Shown one piece after another: positions 36,142 to 46,200 of a DNA stretch of 64,000 bases. The stretch is taken from positions 2,046,001 through 2,110,000 of the forward strand of contig NZ_CP049786.1 of assembly GCF_011290365.1 (NCBI RefSeq). The letters are read 5' to 3'. Within the stretch, counting starts at the first letter, position 1; each line of letters opens with the position of its first letter. The position numbers and the translations under genes were made by a program. The notes beneath the pieces were generated by a model. It made no database searches. It was given only the letters and a program-made list of their open reading frames with translations, and had not been told where the DNA came from. Source of the stretch: Leclercia sp. 29361. Lineage in GTDB: Bacteria > Pseudomonadota > Gammaproteobacteria > Enterobacterales > Enterobacteriaceae.

Positions 36142-36757
36142 GGAATACCCACCGGTCAGCGATAAGCAGCTTGGCTTTTTCATTGACTCGTCACGTTGCT
36201 CCGGGTGTAAAACCTGTCAGGTGGCCTGTAAGGACAAGCATAACCTTGAGGTGGGACGCCGTTTCCGCCGCGTCTATGAGGTGAAGGGCGGCGGGTTTAT
36301 CCCGACCGGGCAGGGCGGCTATACCAATAACGTCTATGCCTTCACCCTGTCGATCTCCTGCAACCACTGCGCGGATCCGATTTGCACCAAAAACTGCCCG
36401 ACCACGGCGATGCATAAGCGCCCGGGGGACGGCATTGTGCGCGTCGATACCAATAAATGCGTCGGCTGCGGGTACTGCGCCTGGTCCTGTCCTTACGGCG
36501 CGCCGCAGATGAATGAGGAGGCCGGCCAGATGTCAAAATGCGATTTCTGCGTGGATTTACAGGCCAAAGGCGAGCAGCCGATTTGTGTTGCCACCTGTCC
36601 ACTGGGGGCGATCCAGTTCGGGCCGATCGAGGAGCTGCGCGCGAAGTACGGCAACCTCTGTGACGTGCAGGGCCTGCCGGATTCGTCCATTACCAGGCCT
36701 AACCTGGTGATTAAAGCGCATCAGGGTGCAGAAAAAGAGGAACAGCCGCATGCATGA
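36125..36757 (+). CDS. DmsB-type electron-transfer subunit
   Basis: A 210-residue protein with four [4Fe-4S] motifs in order: CSGCKTCQVACKDKH, CNHCADPICTKNCP, CVGCGYCAWSCP and CDFCVDLQAKGEQPICVATCP. It passes electrons from the membrane subunit to the catalytic subunit. The ATG lies 17 bases inside the catalytic gene, and its own end overlaps the next gene by 8 bases, so the subunits are translated together. Confidence 0.93.
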   Translation: MSQQYKEYPPVSDKQLGFFIDSSRCSGCKTCQVACKDKHNLEVGRRFRRVYEVKGGGFIPTGQGGYTNNVYAFTLSISCNHCADPICTKNCPTTAMHKRPGDGIVRVDTNKCVGCGYCAWSCPYGAPQMNEEAGQMSKCDFCVDLQAKGEQPICVATCPLGAIQFGPIEELRAKYGNLCDVQGLPDSSITRPNLVIKAHQGAEKEEQPHA

Positions 36758-37583
36758 GTTACCGCTTCTGATCTTTACCCTGCTGGTTCAGGGCTCGGTG
36801 GGCATGACTCTCTTCCTGGCCTTGTCCGCCCGGGCGGGTTCGCGCGTGCCGGAGGTTAAACCCCAGCTGTTGCCGGGGATGCTGATCGCCTGCGTGGCCG
36901 GGGGCCTGGGACTGGTGGTTTCTACTCTGCACCTCGGCTATCCGCTGAACGCGTTTAACGCTCTGCGCCACGTCGCCAGCTCATGGTTGAGTCGTGAGAT
37001 CGTCTTCGCCAGCCTGTATCTGGCGGCGTTAGGGCTTTGCACGCTGGTGATGCTGGTCAGAAAGCAGCTGATCCCGCTGTTACTGCCCGTTGCCGTGGTG
37101 CTGGGGCTGATCGATGTCTGGTGCATGAGCGCGATCTATGCCCATACGTCGGTCATTACCTGGAGCCATTTCAACACCTGGCTGATGTTTTACGGCGCCG
37201 TTGGTGTGCTGGGCGCGGTGGCGCTGGCATGGCTGCCGATGCTGAAAGCCCGGTCCGTAGCCCGGGAGCGGCAGTCGGTGATGCGCTTCGCGGCGGCGAT
37301 GGTGGTGGCGATTGTCGCCATCCGTCTGCTGGCGCAGCCGGACTATATCGCGTATCTGGCCAACGCCAGCCTGAGCGGAGTGGTGACGCTGCCACACCAG
37401 CCGATGGCGATCTTCACCCAGCTCAGCGGTCTGCGACTGTTTAGCTGGACCTTATCCGTACTCGGCGCGCTGCTGTTTGCAGTAAGCGCCTGGCGTCAGG
37501 GTAAGTTCGGGTTGATGGTCGGCAGCCTGCTGCTGGTGCTGTCTGAAGTGTTGTTCCGCTTTATGTTCTTCTGCATTAACTGA
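36750..37583 (+). CDS. DmsC-type membrane anchor
   Basis: A 277-residue integral membrane subunit with about eight hydrophobic segments. It matches the DmsC/YnfH layout (MHELPLLIFTLLVQGSVGMTLFLAL, later HLGYPLNAFNALRHVASSWLSREI). It would oxidise menaquinol and anchor the enzyme on the periplasmic face. The start is the ATG in ATGCATGAG shared with the end of the Fe-S gene. Confidence 0.92.
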   Translation: MHELPLLIFTLLVQGSVGMTLFLALSARAGSRVPEVKPQLLPGMLIACVAGGLGLVVSTLHLGYPLNAFNALRHVASSWLSREIVFASLYLAALGLCTLVMLVRKQLIPLLLPVAVVLGLIDVWCMSAIYAHTSVITWSHFNTWLMFYGAVGVLGAVALAWLPMLKARSVARERQSVMRFAAAMVVAIVAIRLLAQPDYIAYLANASLSGVVTLPHQPMAIFTQLSGLRLFSWTLSVLGALLFAVSAWRQGKFGLMVGSLLLVLSEVLFRFMFFCIN

Positions 37584-38458
37584 TGGCGCTATTTCGCCTG
37601 ACGCAGCCCCCCGCGCCGCCCGGCGTGGGGGAGTCCTGCTTGCGCAAACAGTTTCCCCGCCACGACTGCCAGGCCTGCGTGGCGGTATGTCCGGTGCAGG
37701 CTATCACCGCAACGTCCAGCACGCCGACCATTAACGAGCTGGATTGCCTGCAATGCGGCCGCTGCCTGTTTGTCTGTCCGGCGGATGCGCTGCAAAACCT
37801 TCGACCTGAAACCCGCCGCTATACCGCATCGACGCTGGTGGCGCCTTTTTCCACGCTGGAGCCGTCCGTTGAGGAGTTACTGATGTGGCATAAGCAGCAC
37901 GGGATCCGCGCGGTGGAGATGGAAATGGACGCCTTCCCCGGCTGGGTGCGTGCCGTTGCGACACTGAATATCCGGCTCCGGGCGCTGAATGCCCCGGTCT
38001 GGCAGATCCTTCCCCCGCCGCCAAAAGCGATCAACACCGGGCGGCGACACTTTATCAAGGCCAGCGAAACGGACGTACAGTCTGCCACCGTGAGCATCGG
38101 GCTTCGGGCCCGTCGTCAGGCTTTTTCTGCGATCAGCGAATATCAGCTGTCGCTGGATCAGGGGCAGTGTACGGTTTGCGGCGCCTGCGCCAGGGTCTGT
38201 GGAGAGAGGGCGCTGAGCCTGAGCGAGGGGGCGCTGACGTTCTCGTCGTCCTCCTGTACCGGCTGCAACAGCTGTGCGGTGGTCTGTCCCGTGAAGGCGG
38301 TTCGCATTGAAAAACAGTTAAGTGAAAACAGGGTGCAGCGCTTCAGCTGGATACAAAAATCCTGCCATTGCTGCCATCGGGCGTTTTATACCTTTGATCC
38401 GGAAACGGAACGCTGTGCGGTGTGTCAGCGGCATCAGTACGGTATGCGGGAAGCATGA
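37583..38458 (+). CDS. Polyferredoxin with zinc-ribbon tail
   Basis: A 291-residue protein with four CxxCxxCxxxCP-like clusters: CQACVAVCP (paired with C-x10 upstream), CLQCGRCLFVCP, CTVCGACARVCG and CTGCNSCAVVCP. A middle part without cysteines (about 75-190) separates the two pairs. The C-terminus carries CHCCHRAFYTFDPETERCAVC, a zinc-ribbon or rubredoxin-like knuckle. Standard dmsABC or ynfEFGH operons have no such gene. It starts in an ATG overlapping the membrane subunit stop by 1 base, so it belongs to the complex, as an extra electron relay or maturation factor. Confidence 0.85.
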   Translation: MALFRLTQPPAPPGVGESCLRKQFPRHDCQACVAVCPVQAITATSSTPTINELDCLQCGRCLFVCPADALQNLRPETRRYTASTLVAPFSTLEPSVEELLMWHKQHGIRAVEMEMDAFPGWVRAVATLNIRLRALNAPVWQILPPPPKAINTGRRHFIKASETDVQSATVSIGLRARRQAFSAISEYQLSLDQGQCTVCGACARVCGERALSLSEGALTFSSSSCTGCNSCAVVCPVKAVRIEKQLSENRVQRFSWIQKSCHCCHRAFYTFDPETERCAVCQRHQYGMREA

Positions 38459-38526
38459 GTAAGATGTTTAAAACGGTGTTTGATTAGCGAGAGAGTAAAA
38501 AAGGAACTGCTGAGGACTTACTGAAA

Positions 38527-38603
38527 TGGTGCGTCCGAGTGGACTCGAACCACCGACCCCCACCATGTCAAGGTGGTGCTCTAACCAACTGAGCTACGGA
38601 CGC
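38527..38603 (-). tRNA. valW: tRNA-Val(GAC), second copy
   Basis: A 77-base tRNA beginning GCGTCCGTAGCTCAGTTGGT and ending in an encoded CCA. The anticodon is GAC within TTGACAT. It matches E. coli tRNA-Val 2. It lies 11 bases downstream of the first copy in one transcript. Confidence 0.97.
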
Positions 38604-38614
38604 ACTGTAGAGAA

Positions 38615-38691
38615 TGGTGCGTTCAATTGGACTCGAACCAACGACCCCCACCATGTCAAGGTGGTGCTCTAACCAACTGAGCTATGAACGC
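38615..38691 (-). tRNA. valV: tRNA-Val(GAC), first copy
   Basis: A 77-base tRNA beginning GCGTTCATAGCTCAGTTGGT with anticodon GAC and encoded CCA. It differs from the second copy by paired changes in the acceptor and T stems (for example GCGTTCA / TGAACGC against GCGTCCG / CGGACGC), so both fold correctly. The location beside mdtK is the same as valVW in E. coli. Confidence 0.97.
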
Positions 38692-38717
38692 ATTGTTGTG
38701 TGTGACAACGGGGACGA

Positions 38718-38746
38718 ATATTAGCGGCAGTGCGGGCATCAGGCAA
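38718..38746 (-). promoter_or_regulatory. valVW promoter
   Basis: On the minus strand, -35 TTGCCT (38746-38741), a 17-base spacer and -10 TAATAT (38723-38718) are followed by TCGTCCCCG, a GC-rich discriminator typical of stringently controlled stable RNA promoters. Confidence 0.75.
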
Positions 38747-38815
38747 GAGGAAAACTGCAAATTTCTTCCAGATTTCACGCGATTGCTGTATTCCCGCGCA
38801 AAACGAAGAGAAAGT

Positions 38816-38833
38816 AGCCGCCCGCAGGCGGCT
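38816..38833 (-). terminator. Likely mdtK terminator
   Basis: A perfect 7-bp stem AGCCGCC / GGCGGCT with a 4-base loop, 10-27 bases past the mdtK stop, followed on the minus strand by ACTTTCTCTT. The T run is weak. Confidence 0.6.
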
Positions 38834-38842
38834 GGTGCGCAA

Positions 38843-40216
38843 TTAGCGTGCAGCGCGTTGCAAAATCACGCTTGATGGCTGACGCTGCAGGAAGCGCATG
38901 CGCAGCATCATCATGATTGCGGCAGAGGTTAAGCCGATAATAAAGCCCATCCAGAAGCCGGCGGGGCCCATCCGATCCACCACCAGGTCGGTGAGGGCCA
39001 GAATATAACCGCTCGGCAGCCCCAGCACCCAGTAGGCGATAAAGGTAATAAAGAAGATCGAGCGGGTATCTTTATAGCCACGCAGCACGCCGCTGCCGAT
39101 CACCTGAATCGAGTCGGAGATCTGATACACCGCCGCCAGCAGCATCAGTTGGGAGGCGAGGATCACCACTTCCGGGTTGTCGTTATAGAGCAGGGCAATC
39201 TGCTCCCGCAGCGTAACGGTGAACAGCGCGGTGCAGACCGCCATGCACACCCCAACGCCAATCCCGGTGCGGGCGGCGGTTTGCGCATCCAGCGTTGAGC
39301 CCTGGCCGAGGCGATACCCGACGCGAATGGTCACGGAGGCAGCGAGCGACAGCGGCAGAACGAACATCAGCGAGCTGAAGTTAAGGGCGATCTGGTGACC
39401 GGCCACGTCGACAATGCCCAGCGGGGAGACCAGCAGGGCAACTACCGCGAACAGCGTCACTTCAAAGAACAGCGCCAGCGCGATGGGCAGGCCCAGCTGC
39501 ATCAGACGTTTCACCACCGCCATGTCCGGCTTGCTGAAACCGGCTTCGTAGCGAATATCGCGCATGGAACGGGCGCGTTTCACGTAAGACAGCATACCGA
39601 AGAACATGACCCAGTACACCGCCGCTGTCGCCACGCCGCAGCCGACGCCACCCAGTTCCGGCATGCCGAAATGACCGTAAATAAAAATGTAGTTCACCGG
39701 AATATTGACCAGCAGGCCTATGAATCCCATCACCATGCCCGGTTTGGTCTTCGCCAGACCTTCGCACTGGTTACGCGCCACCTGGAAGAATAAATAACCA
39801 GGCGTCCCCCAGAGCAGGGCGCGTAAATAGCCGACGGCTTTATCTGCCAGGGCCGGATCAATATTGCGCATGGCGTGAATAATATAGCCCGCGTTCCAGA
39901 GGACAATCATGATCAGCACCGAGACAAAACCCGCCAGCCAGAAGCCCTGGCGGATCTGATGGGCGATACGTTCCCGACGTCCGGAGCCGTTGAGCTGGGC
40001 AACAGTAGGGGTTAACGCCAGCAGCAGGCCGTGACCGAATAAAATAGCCGGCAGCCAGATAGAGGTGCCGATGGCGACCGCGGCCATATCAGTGGCGCTG
40101 TAACCGCCTGCCATTACGGTATCGACGAATCCCATCGAGGTCTGGGCAATTTGCGCAAGTATTACCGGGATCGCCAGGGCTAATAACTGACGCGCTTCAA
40201 TCAAGTACTTCTGCAC
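38843..40216 (-). CDS. mdtK: MdtK, multidrug efflux MATE transporter
   Basis: Na+/H+-coupled MATE exporter (NorE/YdhE) of fluoroquinolones and other cationic drugs, with 12 membrane segments. The GTG at 40216 gives [20 protein letters not shown], aligning with the 457-residue E. coli protein; the upstream in-frame ATG would add 20 residues absent from the family. Motifs [14 protein letters not shown] and [20 protein letters not shown] are conserved. The gene is divergent from ribE. Confidence 0.96.
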   Translation of the reverse strand: MQKYLIEARQLLALAIPVILAQIAQTSMGFVDTVMAGGYSATDMAAVAIGTSIWLPAILFGHGLLLALTPTVAQLNGSGRRERIAHQIRQGFWLAGFVSVLIMIVLWNAGYIIHAMRNIDPALADKAVGYLRALLWGTPGYLFFQVARNQCEGLAKTKPGMVMGFIGLLVNIPVNYIFIYGHFGMPELGGVGCGVATAAVYWVMFFGMLSYVKRARSMRDIRYEAGFSKPDMAVVKRLMQLGLPIALALFFEVTLFAVVALLVSPLGIVDVAGHQIALNFSSLMFVLPLSLAASVTIRVGYRLGQGSTLDAQTAARTGIGVGVCMAVCTALFTVTLREQIALLYNDNPEVVILASQLMLLAAVYQISDSIQVIGSGVLRGYKDTRSIFFITFIAYWVLGLPSGYILALTDLVVDRMGPAGFWMGFIIGLTSAAIMMMLRMRFLQRQPSSVILQRAAR

Positions 40217-40438
40217 GTGAACACCTTTGATATTGTTGTTATTTGATAAAGAAAAAGCCGCTGCGAAATGCAGCAAGAAAAAGACGAGGGGAATTCAAGC
40301 TATTGTAGCGGGGATAAGCTAATTATCTAGTGAAAAAATCGCCAGAAAAGGTGGGGTACTGGCAACCTCTATTTTCAACTGTTATTGTGGTGCGATAAAA
40401 CGGTGTCATCACCGAAGGAACAAACAGGAGTCGTAAGC

Positions 40439-41083
40439 ATGTTTACTGGTATTGTGCAGGGCACCGCGAAACTGGTGTCCATTGATGAAAAACCCAACTT
40501 CAGAACCCATGTTGTGGCCCTGCCGGATGAGATGCTCGATGGGCTGGAGACCGGGGCATCGGTTGCGCACAACGGTTGTTGTCTGACGGTCACCGAGATC
40601 AACGGGAACCTGATCAGTTTCGATTTAATGAAGGAAACGCTGCGCATCACCAACCTGGGTGAACTGGCTGAAGGCGATATCGTTAACGTTGAGCGCGCGG
40701 CAAAATTCAGCGATGAAATCGGCGGTCATTTAATGTCAGGCCATATTATGACCACGGCTGAAATTTCTAAAATCCTGACCTCAGAAAATAACCGCCAGAT
40801 CTGGTTTAAAGTTCAGGATCCGTCATTAATGAAATACATCCTTTATAAAGGATTTATTGGCGTGGACGGCATCAGCCTGACGGTGGGGGAAGTAACCCCA
40901 ACCCGTTTCTGCGTGCACCTGATCCCGGAGACCCTGCAGCGCACCACCCTCGGCAATAAAAAGCTGGGCCATCGGGTCAATATTGAAATCGATCCGCAAA
41001 CCCAGGCGGTGGTCGATACCGTGGAGCGCGTACTGGCAGCCAAAGAGGCAGCCGCCATCCAACAGACGCTCAACGACGCGTGA
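40439..41083 (+). CDS. ribE: Riboflavin synthase alpha subunit
   Basis: Dismutates two molecules of 6,7-dimethyl-8-ribityllumazine to riboflavin. It has 214 residues (213 in E. coli, where it is also called ribC). The two homologous halves are visible: [12 protein letters not shown]... and ...[14 protein letters not shown]. The ATG at 40439 fits the family N-terminus MFTGIVQ and follows AACAGGAGTCGTAAGC. The 222-base gap upstream has no FMN riboswitch that I can see. Confidence 0.97.
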   Translation: MFTGIVQGTAKLVSIDEKPNFRTHVVALPDEMLDGLETGASVAHNGCCLTVTEINGNLISFDLMKETLRITNLGELAEGDIVNVERAAKFSDEIGGHLMSGHIMTTAEISKILTSENNRQIWFKVQDPSLMKYILYKGFIGVDGISLTVGEVTPTRFCVHLIPETLQRTTLGNKKLGHRVNIEIDPQTQAVVDTVERVLAAKEAAAIQQTLNDA

Positions 41084-41087
41084 TAAA

Positions 41088-41115
41088 AAAACACCCCGGC
41101 AAGCCGGGGTGTTTT
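41088..41115. terminator. Bidirectional terminator between ribE and cfa
   Basis: A perfect 13-bp stem (AAAACACCCCGGC / GCCGGGGTGTTTT) with a 2-base loop, A-run on the left and T-run on the right, serves convergent ribE and cfa. Confidence 0.92.
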
Positions 41116-41117
41116 AT

Positions 41118-42266
41118 TTAGCGTGCCACCCGCAAACCGTTCTCCACGCCGCGGCTGAACACCACCTGCCACAGATGAATATCGCGGGCGCGAAACGCCC
41201 CGGCGCAGGCATTCAGGTAATAACTGAACATCCGTTTAAATCGTTCGGAATAGTTGTCTGCGATCTCCGGCCAGGCGGCGAGGAAACGTTCATGCCATGC
41301 CATCAGGGTCGTATCGTAATCAGCACTAAAATTATGCCAGTCTTCCATCACAAAATGGGCTTCGCTGGCATTGGCAATCTGGCGAACTGAGGGTAAACAG
41401 CCATTCGGAAAGATGTATTTATCGATCCACGGGTCGACGTGATGATCGGTTTTTTGTGAACCGATGGTGTGCAGCAGAAACAGACCATCCGGCTTGAGGT
41501 TGCGATCCACCACCTCAAAATAGGTGCGGTAGTTCTTCGGCCCGACATGTTCAAACATCCCCACAGAGACAATACGATCGAACTGGTCGCGCAGGTCGCG
41601 GTAATCCTGCAACAGGATGGTGACATCAAGCCCCTCACAGCGCGCCTGAGCCATTTTTTGCTGTTCAGCGGAGATGGTCACGCCCACCACGCTGACGCCA
41701 TAGTGATGCGCCATAAAATGCGCCAGCCCACCCCAGCCACAGCCGATATCGAGCACCCGCATGCCGGGTTTCAGCTGCAGTTTTTCACAGATCAGCCGTA
41801 ATTTGTCCTGCTGGGCCTGTTCGAGGGTGGTTGCCTCTTTCCAGTAACCGCAGGAGTACTGCATGGTGGGGTCGAGCATGCGACTGAACAGGTCGTTCCC
41901 GAGATCGTAATGCTCTTTACCCACGATCCAGGCACGTTTTTTACTCTGCAGGTTGAACAGGCGGGCGGTGGCGATCCGTAGCGTATCCTTCAGGTGGCTG
42001 GGAAGCTGTGTTTCCAGGCCCGCCCGCAGGACATTATTGAAAAAGATATCCAGCCGCTCGCACTCCCACCAGCCGTCCATATAGCTCTCGCCAAGACCCA
42101 GCGAGCCCTGCTGCAGGACGCGTTTAAAAAAATCGGGGTGTTTAATTTGTAGATCGGAGGATGCCGGGCCGTTGATGGTGATACCCGCGCGGCTCAGCAA
42201 TTCGTTGACGATCCGGAACCAGTCATCATTCCGGATGCTGACTTCTTCTATACACGATGAACTCAT
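41118..42266 (-). CDS. cfa: Cyclopropane fatty acid synthase
   Basis: Transfers a methylene from S-adenosylmethionine to unsaturated chains of membrane phospholipids, mainly on entry to stationary phase and under acid stress. The protein is 382 residues from the ATG at 42266, as in E. coli; the frame is open 61 codons further up but those residues are not in the family. The SAM motif VLDIGCGWGGLAHF and YSCGYW are present. A region of about 280 bases upstream (42267-42547) should hold its promoters; in E. coli there are two, one sigma-S-dependent. Confidence 0.96.
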   Translation of the reverse strand: MSSSCIEEVSIRNDDWFRIVNELLSRAGITINGPASSDLQIKHPDFFKRVLQQGSLGLGESYMDGWWECERLDIFFNNVLRAGLETQLPSHLKDTLRIATARLFNLQSKKRAWIVGKEHYDLGNDLFSRMLDPTMQYSCGYWKEATTLEQAQQDKLRLICEKLQLKPGMRVLDIGCGWGGLAHFMAHHYGVSVVGVTISAEQQKMAQARCEGLDVTILLQDYRDLRDQFDRIVSVGMFEHVGPKNYRTYFEVVDRNLKPDGLFLLHTIGSQKTDHHVDPWIDKYIFPNGCLPSVRQIANASEAHFVMEDWHNFSADYDTTLMAWHERFLAAWPEIADNYSERFKRMFSYYLNACAGAFRARDIHLWQVVFSRGVENGLRVAR

Positions 42267-42513
42267 AGCTTCTCCATCACCTGATGTGATCAGAACCCAT
42301 AAACAGCGTAGACGCTCTTTATGGACAGTGAGAAATTTCACGGGAGTGACCCGTGAGGCTAATATCCGACGTAGAACAGAGGAAGGGAGAGGACCCTTGC
42401 CGAAAGGCCATCCATGGTAAAACGGGAGCGCTCCGGCTCCCGTTAACACTTAATATTTTTAGTATTTATCAGAACGCTTCAGTGAGTATAGGACTGATAT
42501 CGCAGTGATTCAA

Positions 42514-42547
42514 CAGGATATTGTTAGCAAGCTAACTAAATATCCTG
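42514..42547 (-). promoter_or_regulatory. Hairpin after punC containing a SlyA-type palindrome
   Basis: CAGGATAT at 42514 pairs with ATATCCTG ending at 42547, one base beyond the punC stop, with the palindrome TTAGCAAGCTAA (42524-42535) in the upper stem. There is no T run. The 12-base core equals the SlyA site at 59666. It could be the punC transcript end, a SlyA site about 260 bases before cfa, or both. Confidence 0.5.
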
Positions 42548-43744
42548 TCAGGCGCGTGACGATTCGGCCTGCAGGCTGTCATCCCGCTGGCTGGCGGGGA
42601 TGTACTGCATCCGATAGCCCAGCGCCGCCAGCACCACAGTCGCCACCATCACGCTGGTGGTGGTCAGCAGCGGGGTGGCAATCAGCCACGACACCAGCAG
42701 GCTCGCCAGGAAGCAGAGACCCAACTGCAGGGTGTTCTGCAGCGCGGCGGCGCTGCCGGTCGCCTGTGGGAAAGGACGCAGGGCCTGGGCCACCACAATT
42801 GGGTAGATCGCACCGTTCGCCACCGCCATCAGACAGAAGGGGATCAGCAGCTCAGTCAGACCCACGCCCGGGATAAACCCGACCGCCCAGGTGCCGATCA
42901 CGCTGACGGCGAACAGGCCCAGCAGCGACGGTAGCATCTGGTGACCCTGCCATTTTTGCAGCGCGGCACGGCAGCCATAGCCACCAATCAGGAAGGCGAT
43001 GGTCTGCGGCACGTAGCTCAGGCCGATCGCCGCCGGGCTGTAGCCCATGTCACTGAGGATAAACGGCGAGCCGGTCAGCCAGGCGAAGAAGCTCGCAGAG
43101 CAGGCGGCATAAATCAGGACGTTGCCGCGATAGGTACGCGAGCGCAACAGCGATAAAAAGGTGACGCGCTGTTTAGGTTGTTCATTTTTCACTGCCGCTG
43201 GCTTCAGGCTAAAGGCCGGGATCATCAGCACCAGGGTGATAACAAACAGCACCGCAAAAATCGCCTGCCAGCTGAAATGGGCGAGGATCCAGCTGCCGAG
43301 CAGCGGGGCCAGCGCCGGAGAGAGTCCGACCAGCGGCATAATGGTGGCAAAAATACGGTTAGTGCGCGAGGCCGGGTAGTAGTCGGTCACCAGCGCCTGC
43401 CAGGTGACCGCTGCGGCACAAACCCCCACCGCCTGGATGAAGCGCAGCACCAGCAGCCAGGTGGCATCGCGAACCCACAGCATACCGAGGCAGCCGAGGG
43501 CGAAAATGGCTAAGCCCGCCAGTAAAACCGGCTTACGGCCGAAGCGGTCGGACATTGGTCCCCACAGCAGCTGAGCAAAGGCAAAGCCTGCCAGGAACAG
43601 GCTCAGGCTGGCGCTGATGGCCGCCGCCGGGGTCTGCAGATCCTCCTGCATGATGGCGAAGGCAGGCAGGTACATATCGGTGGCGAGAAAGCCCAGCACG
43701 CTTAAGCCGCCGAGCCAGACTAAAAATCCTTTCCCGGGTGTCAT
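42548..43744 (-). CDS. punC: PunC (YdhC), purine nucleoside MFS transporter
   Basis: A 398-residue Bcr/CflA-family (DHA1) major facilitator, matching E. coli YdhC (403), reported as an inosine and purine nucleoside importer. Twelve membrane segments; the signature [14 protein letters not shown] sits in loop 2-3. It is divergent from its regulator gene punR across 116 bases. Confidence 0.93.
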   Translation of the reverse strand: MTPGKGFLVWLGGLSVLGFLATDMYLPAFAIMQEDLQTPAAAISASLSLFLAGFAFAQLLWGPMSDRFGRKPVLLAGLAIFALGCLGMLWVRDATWLLVLRFIQAVGVCAAAVTWQALVTDYYPASRTNRIFATIMPLVGLSPALAPLLGSWILAHFSWQAIFAVLFVITLVLMIPAFSLKPAAVKNEQPKQRVTFLSLLRSRTYRGNVLIYAACSASFFAWLTGSPFILSDMGYSPAAIGLSYVPQTIAFLIGGYGCRAALQKWQGHQMLPSLLGLFAVSVIGTWAVGFIPGVGLTELLIPFCLMAVANGAIYPIVVAQALRPFPQATGSAAALQNTLQLGLCFLASLLVSWLIATPLLTTTSVMVATVVLAALGYRMQYIPASQRDDSLQAESSRA

Positions 43745-43860
43745 TATTTTATTACTCCGTTTGGGCGCAGGTTTGGGTAGCCGCTGAGTGTAGGGAGTGC
43801 AAACCCGCTTGTGAAACGCTAATATTTGGCGGTTGCATTCAAAAATTTTGCAGGCAGAAA

Positions 43861-44793
43861 ATGTGGTCAGAATATTCTCTTGAAGTGGTGGATGCCGTGG
43901 CGCGTAACGGCAGCTTCAGCGGAGCAGCGCAGGAACTGCATCGCGTCCCGTCCGCCATCAGCTACACCGTGCGTCAGCTGGAGGAGTGGCTGGCAGTACC
44001 GCTGTTTGAGCGGCGTCACCGGGACGTGGAACTCACGCCTGCCGGGACGTGGTTTCTCAAAGAGGGGCGGTCTGTTATCAAAAAAATGCAGATCACCCGC
44101 GAACAGTGCCAGCAGATCGCCAACGGCTGGCGGAGCCATATCTCCATTGCGGTGGATAATATCGTGCGCCCAGAGCGCACCCGGCAGATGATTGTCGATT
44201 TTTACCGCCACTTTTCCGACGTCGAGCTGCGTGTCTCGCAGGAAGTCTTCAACGGCGTCTGGGACGCGCTGGCGGACGGCAGGGTAGAGATGGCGATCGG
44301 CGCCACCCAGGCGATCCCGGTCGGGGGACGCTATGCGTTTCGTGATATGGGCACCCTGAGCTGGATCTGCGTGGTCGCCAGCCATCATCCGCTGGCCGCC
44401 ATGGAAGGACCGCTCAGCGATGATACCCTGCGCAACTGGCCCTCGCTGGTGCGCGAGGATACCTCCCGCTCGCTGCCGAAACGCATCACCTGGCTGCTGG
44501 ATAACCAGCGGCGGATCGTCACCCCGGACTGGGAATCGTCCGCCACCTGCCTCTCGGCTGGTCTGTGCGTGGGGATGGTGCCGGTGCATTTTGCCCGGCC
44601 GTGGATCGACAGCGGGAAGTGGGTCGAGCTGACGCTGGAAAATCCCTTTCCGGATGCGGCCTGCTGCCTGACCTGGCAACAAAACGATATGTCACCGGCC
44701 CTGGCCTGGCTGCTGGAGTATCTGGGAGACAGTGAAACGATGAACCGGGAGTGGCTGCGGGAGCCAGAGGTGCTGGCTCCCGGAGAGGATTAA
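43861..44793 (+). CDS. punR: PunR (YdhB), LysR-family activator of punC
   Basis: A 310-residue LysR-type regulator matching E. coli YdhB/PunR in length and sequence. The N-terminal winged helix ([21 protein letters not shown]) and the effector domain with [17 protein letters not shown] are conserved. The start is the ATG giving [10 protein letters not shown]. It lies divergent from its target punC, and its stop shares bases with the purR stop (TTAA read on both strands). Confidence 0.94.
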   Translation: MWSEYSLEVVDAVARNGSFSGAAQELHRVPSAISYTVRQLEEWLAVPLFERRHRDVELTPAGTWFLKEGRSVIKKMQITREQCQQIANGWRSHISIAVDNIVRPERTRQMIVDFYRHFSDVELRVSQEVFNGVWDALADGRVEMAIGATQAIPVGGRYAFRDMGTLSWICVVASHHPLAAMEGPLSDDTLRNWPSLVREDTSRSLPKRITWLLDNQRRIVTPDWESSATCLSAGLCVGMVPVHFARPWIDSGKWVELTLENPFPDAACCLTWQQNDMSPALAWLLEYLGDSETMNREWLREPEVLAPGED

Positions 44794-45815
44794 CGGCGGT
44801 AGTCGCGGAACGGGCCATCCGCCACGGAACGGCGTTCGATCAGGCGCGGATGCACCTCAATTGACTGGGACTCTTCGCGCTTATTGACGATACGGTCCAG
44901 CAGCATGTTGAAGGCGGTCTCCCCCAGCGAATCTTTTGGCTGGTGGATGGTGGTCAGCGCCGGGGTAAAGAAGCGGGCGTTGCGCACGTTATCATACCCG
45001 ATCAGCGAAACGTCCTGCGGAACGCGCAGGCCCATCTCATCGGCAGCACAGAGCGCACCCATTGCCATAATGTCTCCGCCACAGAAGATGGCGGTCGGGC
45101 GCGGACTCTGGGAGAGGATCTGCTGCATGGCGCGGTAGCCGGACTCCGGTTCAAAGTCGCCCTGCACAATCCAGTTTTCCGGGACCGTGATTAAGGCCTC
45201 TTCCATCGCTTTCATAAAGCCCGCCAGACGTCCGGCACCGGTGTTGCGCTCCAGCGCTCCCGGGATCACGCCGATTTCGCGGTGACCGCGTTCGATCAGA
45301 TAACGTCCGGCCATGTATCCGCCTTCAAAGGCGTTATCGATCACCGAGTCGGTAAAGTCGGCCTTCGCTTCGCCCCAGTCCATCACCACCATCGGAATAT
45401 TGCGATACTCTTCCAGCATCGACAGCAGGGATTCCGGGTATTCGGAACACATCACCATCAGGCCGTCGACGCGCTTCTGCGCCATCATCGACAGATAGGC
45501 GCGCTGTTTTTCCTGGCTGTTCCAGGCGTTGCCGAGGATCAGGGTGTAGCCCTTCTGGAAGCAGTTCTTCTCAACTGCTTCAATAATTTCCGCAAAATAG
45601 GGCGCTTCGCTGCTGGTCGCCAGCAGGCCGATCGATTTGGTGTGATTAACCTTCAGACTGCGGGCTACGGCGCTGGGAGAGTAGTGCAGCTCTTTAATGG
45701 CCGCCCAGACGTTGTTGCGGGTCTCTTCCGCGACAAAGCGGGTTTTGTTAATAACATGTGATACGGTTGTAGTGGAAACGTTTGCGCGTTTCGCCACGTC
45801 TTTAATTGTTGCCAT
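44790..45815 (-). CDS. purR: PurR, purine repressor
   Basis: LacI-family repressor of purine and pyrimidine synthesis genes with hypoxanthine or guanine as corepressor, 341 residues as in E. coli. HTH at the N-terminus ([25 protein letters not shown]) with the hinge helix [10 protein letters not shown]. It carries operators O1 upstream and O2 inside its own start region, so it is autorepressed. Confidence 0.98.
   Translation of the reverse strand: MATIKDVAKRANVSTTTVSHVINKTRFVAEETRNNVWAAIKELHYSPSAVARSLKVNHTKSIGLLATSSEAPYFAEIIEAVEKNCFQKGYTLILGNAWNSQEKQRAYLSMMAQKRVDGLMVMCSEYPESLLSMLEEYRNIPMVVMDWGEAKADFTDSVIDNAFEGGYMAGRYLIERGHREIGVIPGALERNTGAGRLAGFMKAMEEALITVPENWIVQGDFEPESGYRAMQQILSQSPRPTAIFCGGDIMAMGALCAADEMGLRVPQDVSLIGYDNVRNARFFTPALTTIHQPKDSLGETAFNMLLDRIVNKREESQSIEVHPRLIERRSVADGPFRDYRR
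45772..45787 (-). promoter_or_regulatory. purR operator O2
   Basis: GCGCAAACGTTTCCAC on the minus strand matches the PUR box centred on AACGTT. It falls inside the purR coding region (codons 10-15), as known in E. coli. Confidence 0.82.
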
Positions 45816-45858
45816 CAGATGTCACTCCAGACCATATCTAAGCTCCTGAAAAACCAAT

Positions 45859-45874
45859 AGGTAAACGTTTGCCT
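45859..45874 (-). promoter_or_regulatory. purR operator O1
   Basis: AGGCAAACGTTTACCT on the minus strand is the known E. coli O1 sequence, 44-59 bases upstream of the ATG, matching the PUR box ANGCAAACGTTTGCNT at most positions. Confidence 0.88.
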
Positions 45875-46110
45875 TCACTCGCCCTAATTGCGCAATTTGA
45901 ATTGCGGTACGCCGGGAAAACGACACAGGACGTCAGGAGGGGGTCAATGGCCGGTACGCTAATAAATTTAGCGTGGAATTTTGTCTTATCTTGGCCAAAA
46001 GGGGAAGAGCAAAAACCGATATCAATCTAAATCCAGCAAGATTTTTACCCGGAACTGTGTAAAAATGAGCAGGCTCACTCTTCATAGGGTGATTAAAAGG
46101 AGAAAAATTG

Positions 46111-46200
46111 ATGAGTACCGATCTTAAGTTTTCGCTGATTACCACCATTATTGTTCTGAGTCTGATTGTTGCCAGCGGTCTGACTGCGGCACTGCACTGA
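46111..46200 (+). CDS. ynhF: YnhF, small membrane protein
   Basis: A 29-residue single-pass membrane protein beginning MSTDLKFSLITTIIVLSL and ending LTAALH, nearly identical to E. coli YnhF, which lies in the same place between purR and ydhP. The ribosome binding site AAAAGGAGAAAAATTG is strong. Function unknown; in E. coli the product is reported to stay formylated. Confidence 0.93.
   Translation: MSTDLKFSLITTIIVLSLIVASGLTAALH

Noticed and set aside
40277..40438. FMN riboswitch upstream of ribE
   Set aside because: None of the conserved RFN elements are seen; in enterics the riboswitch is at ribB.
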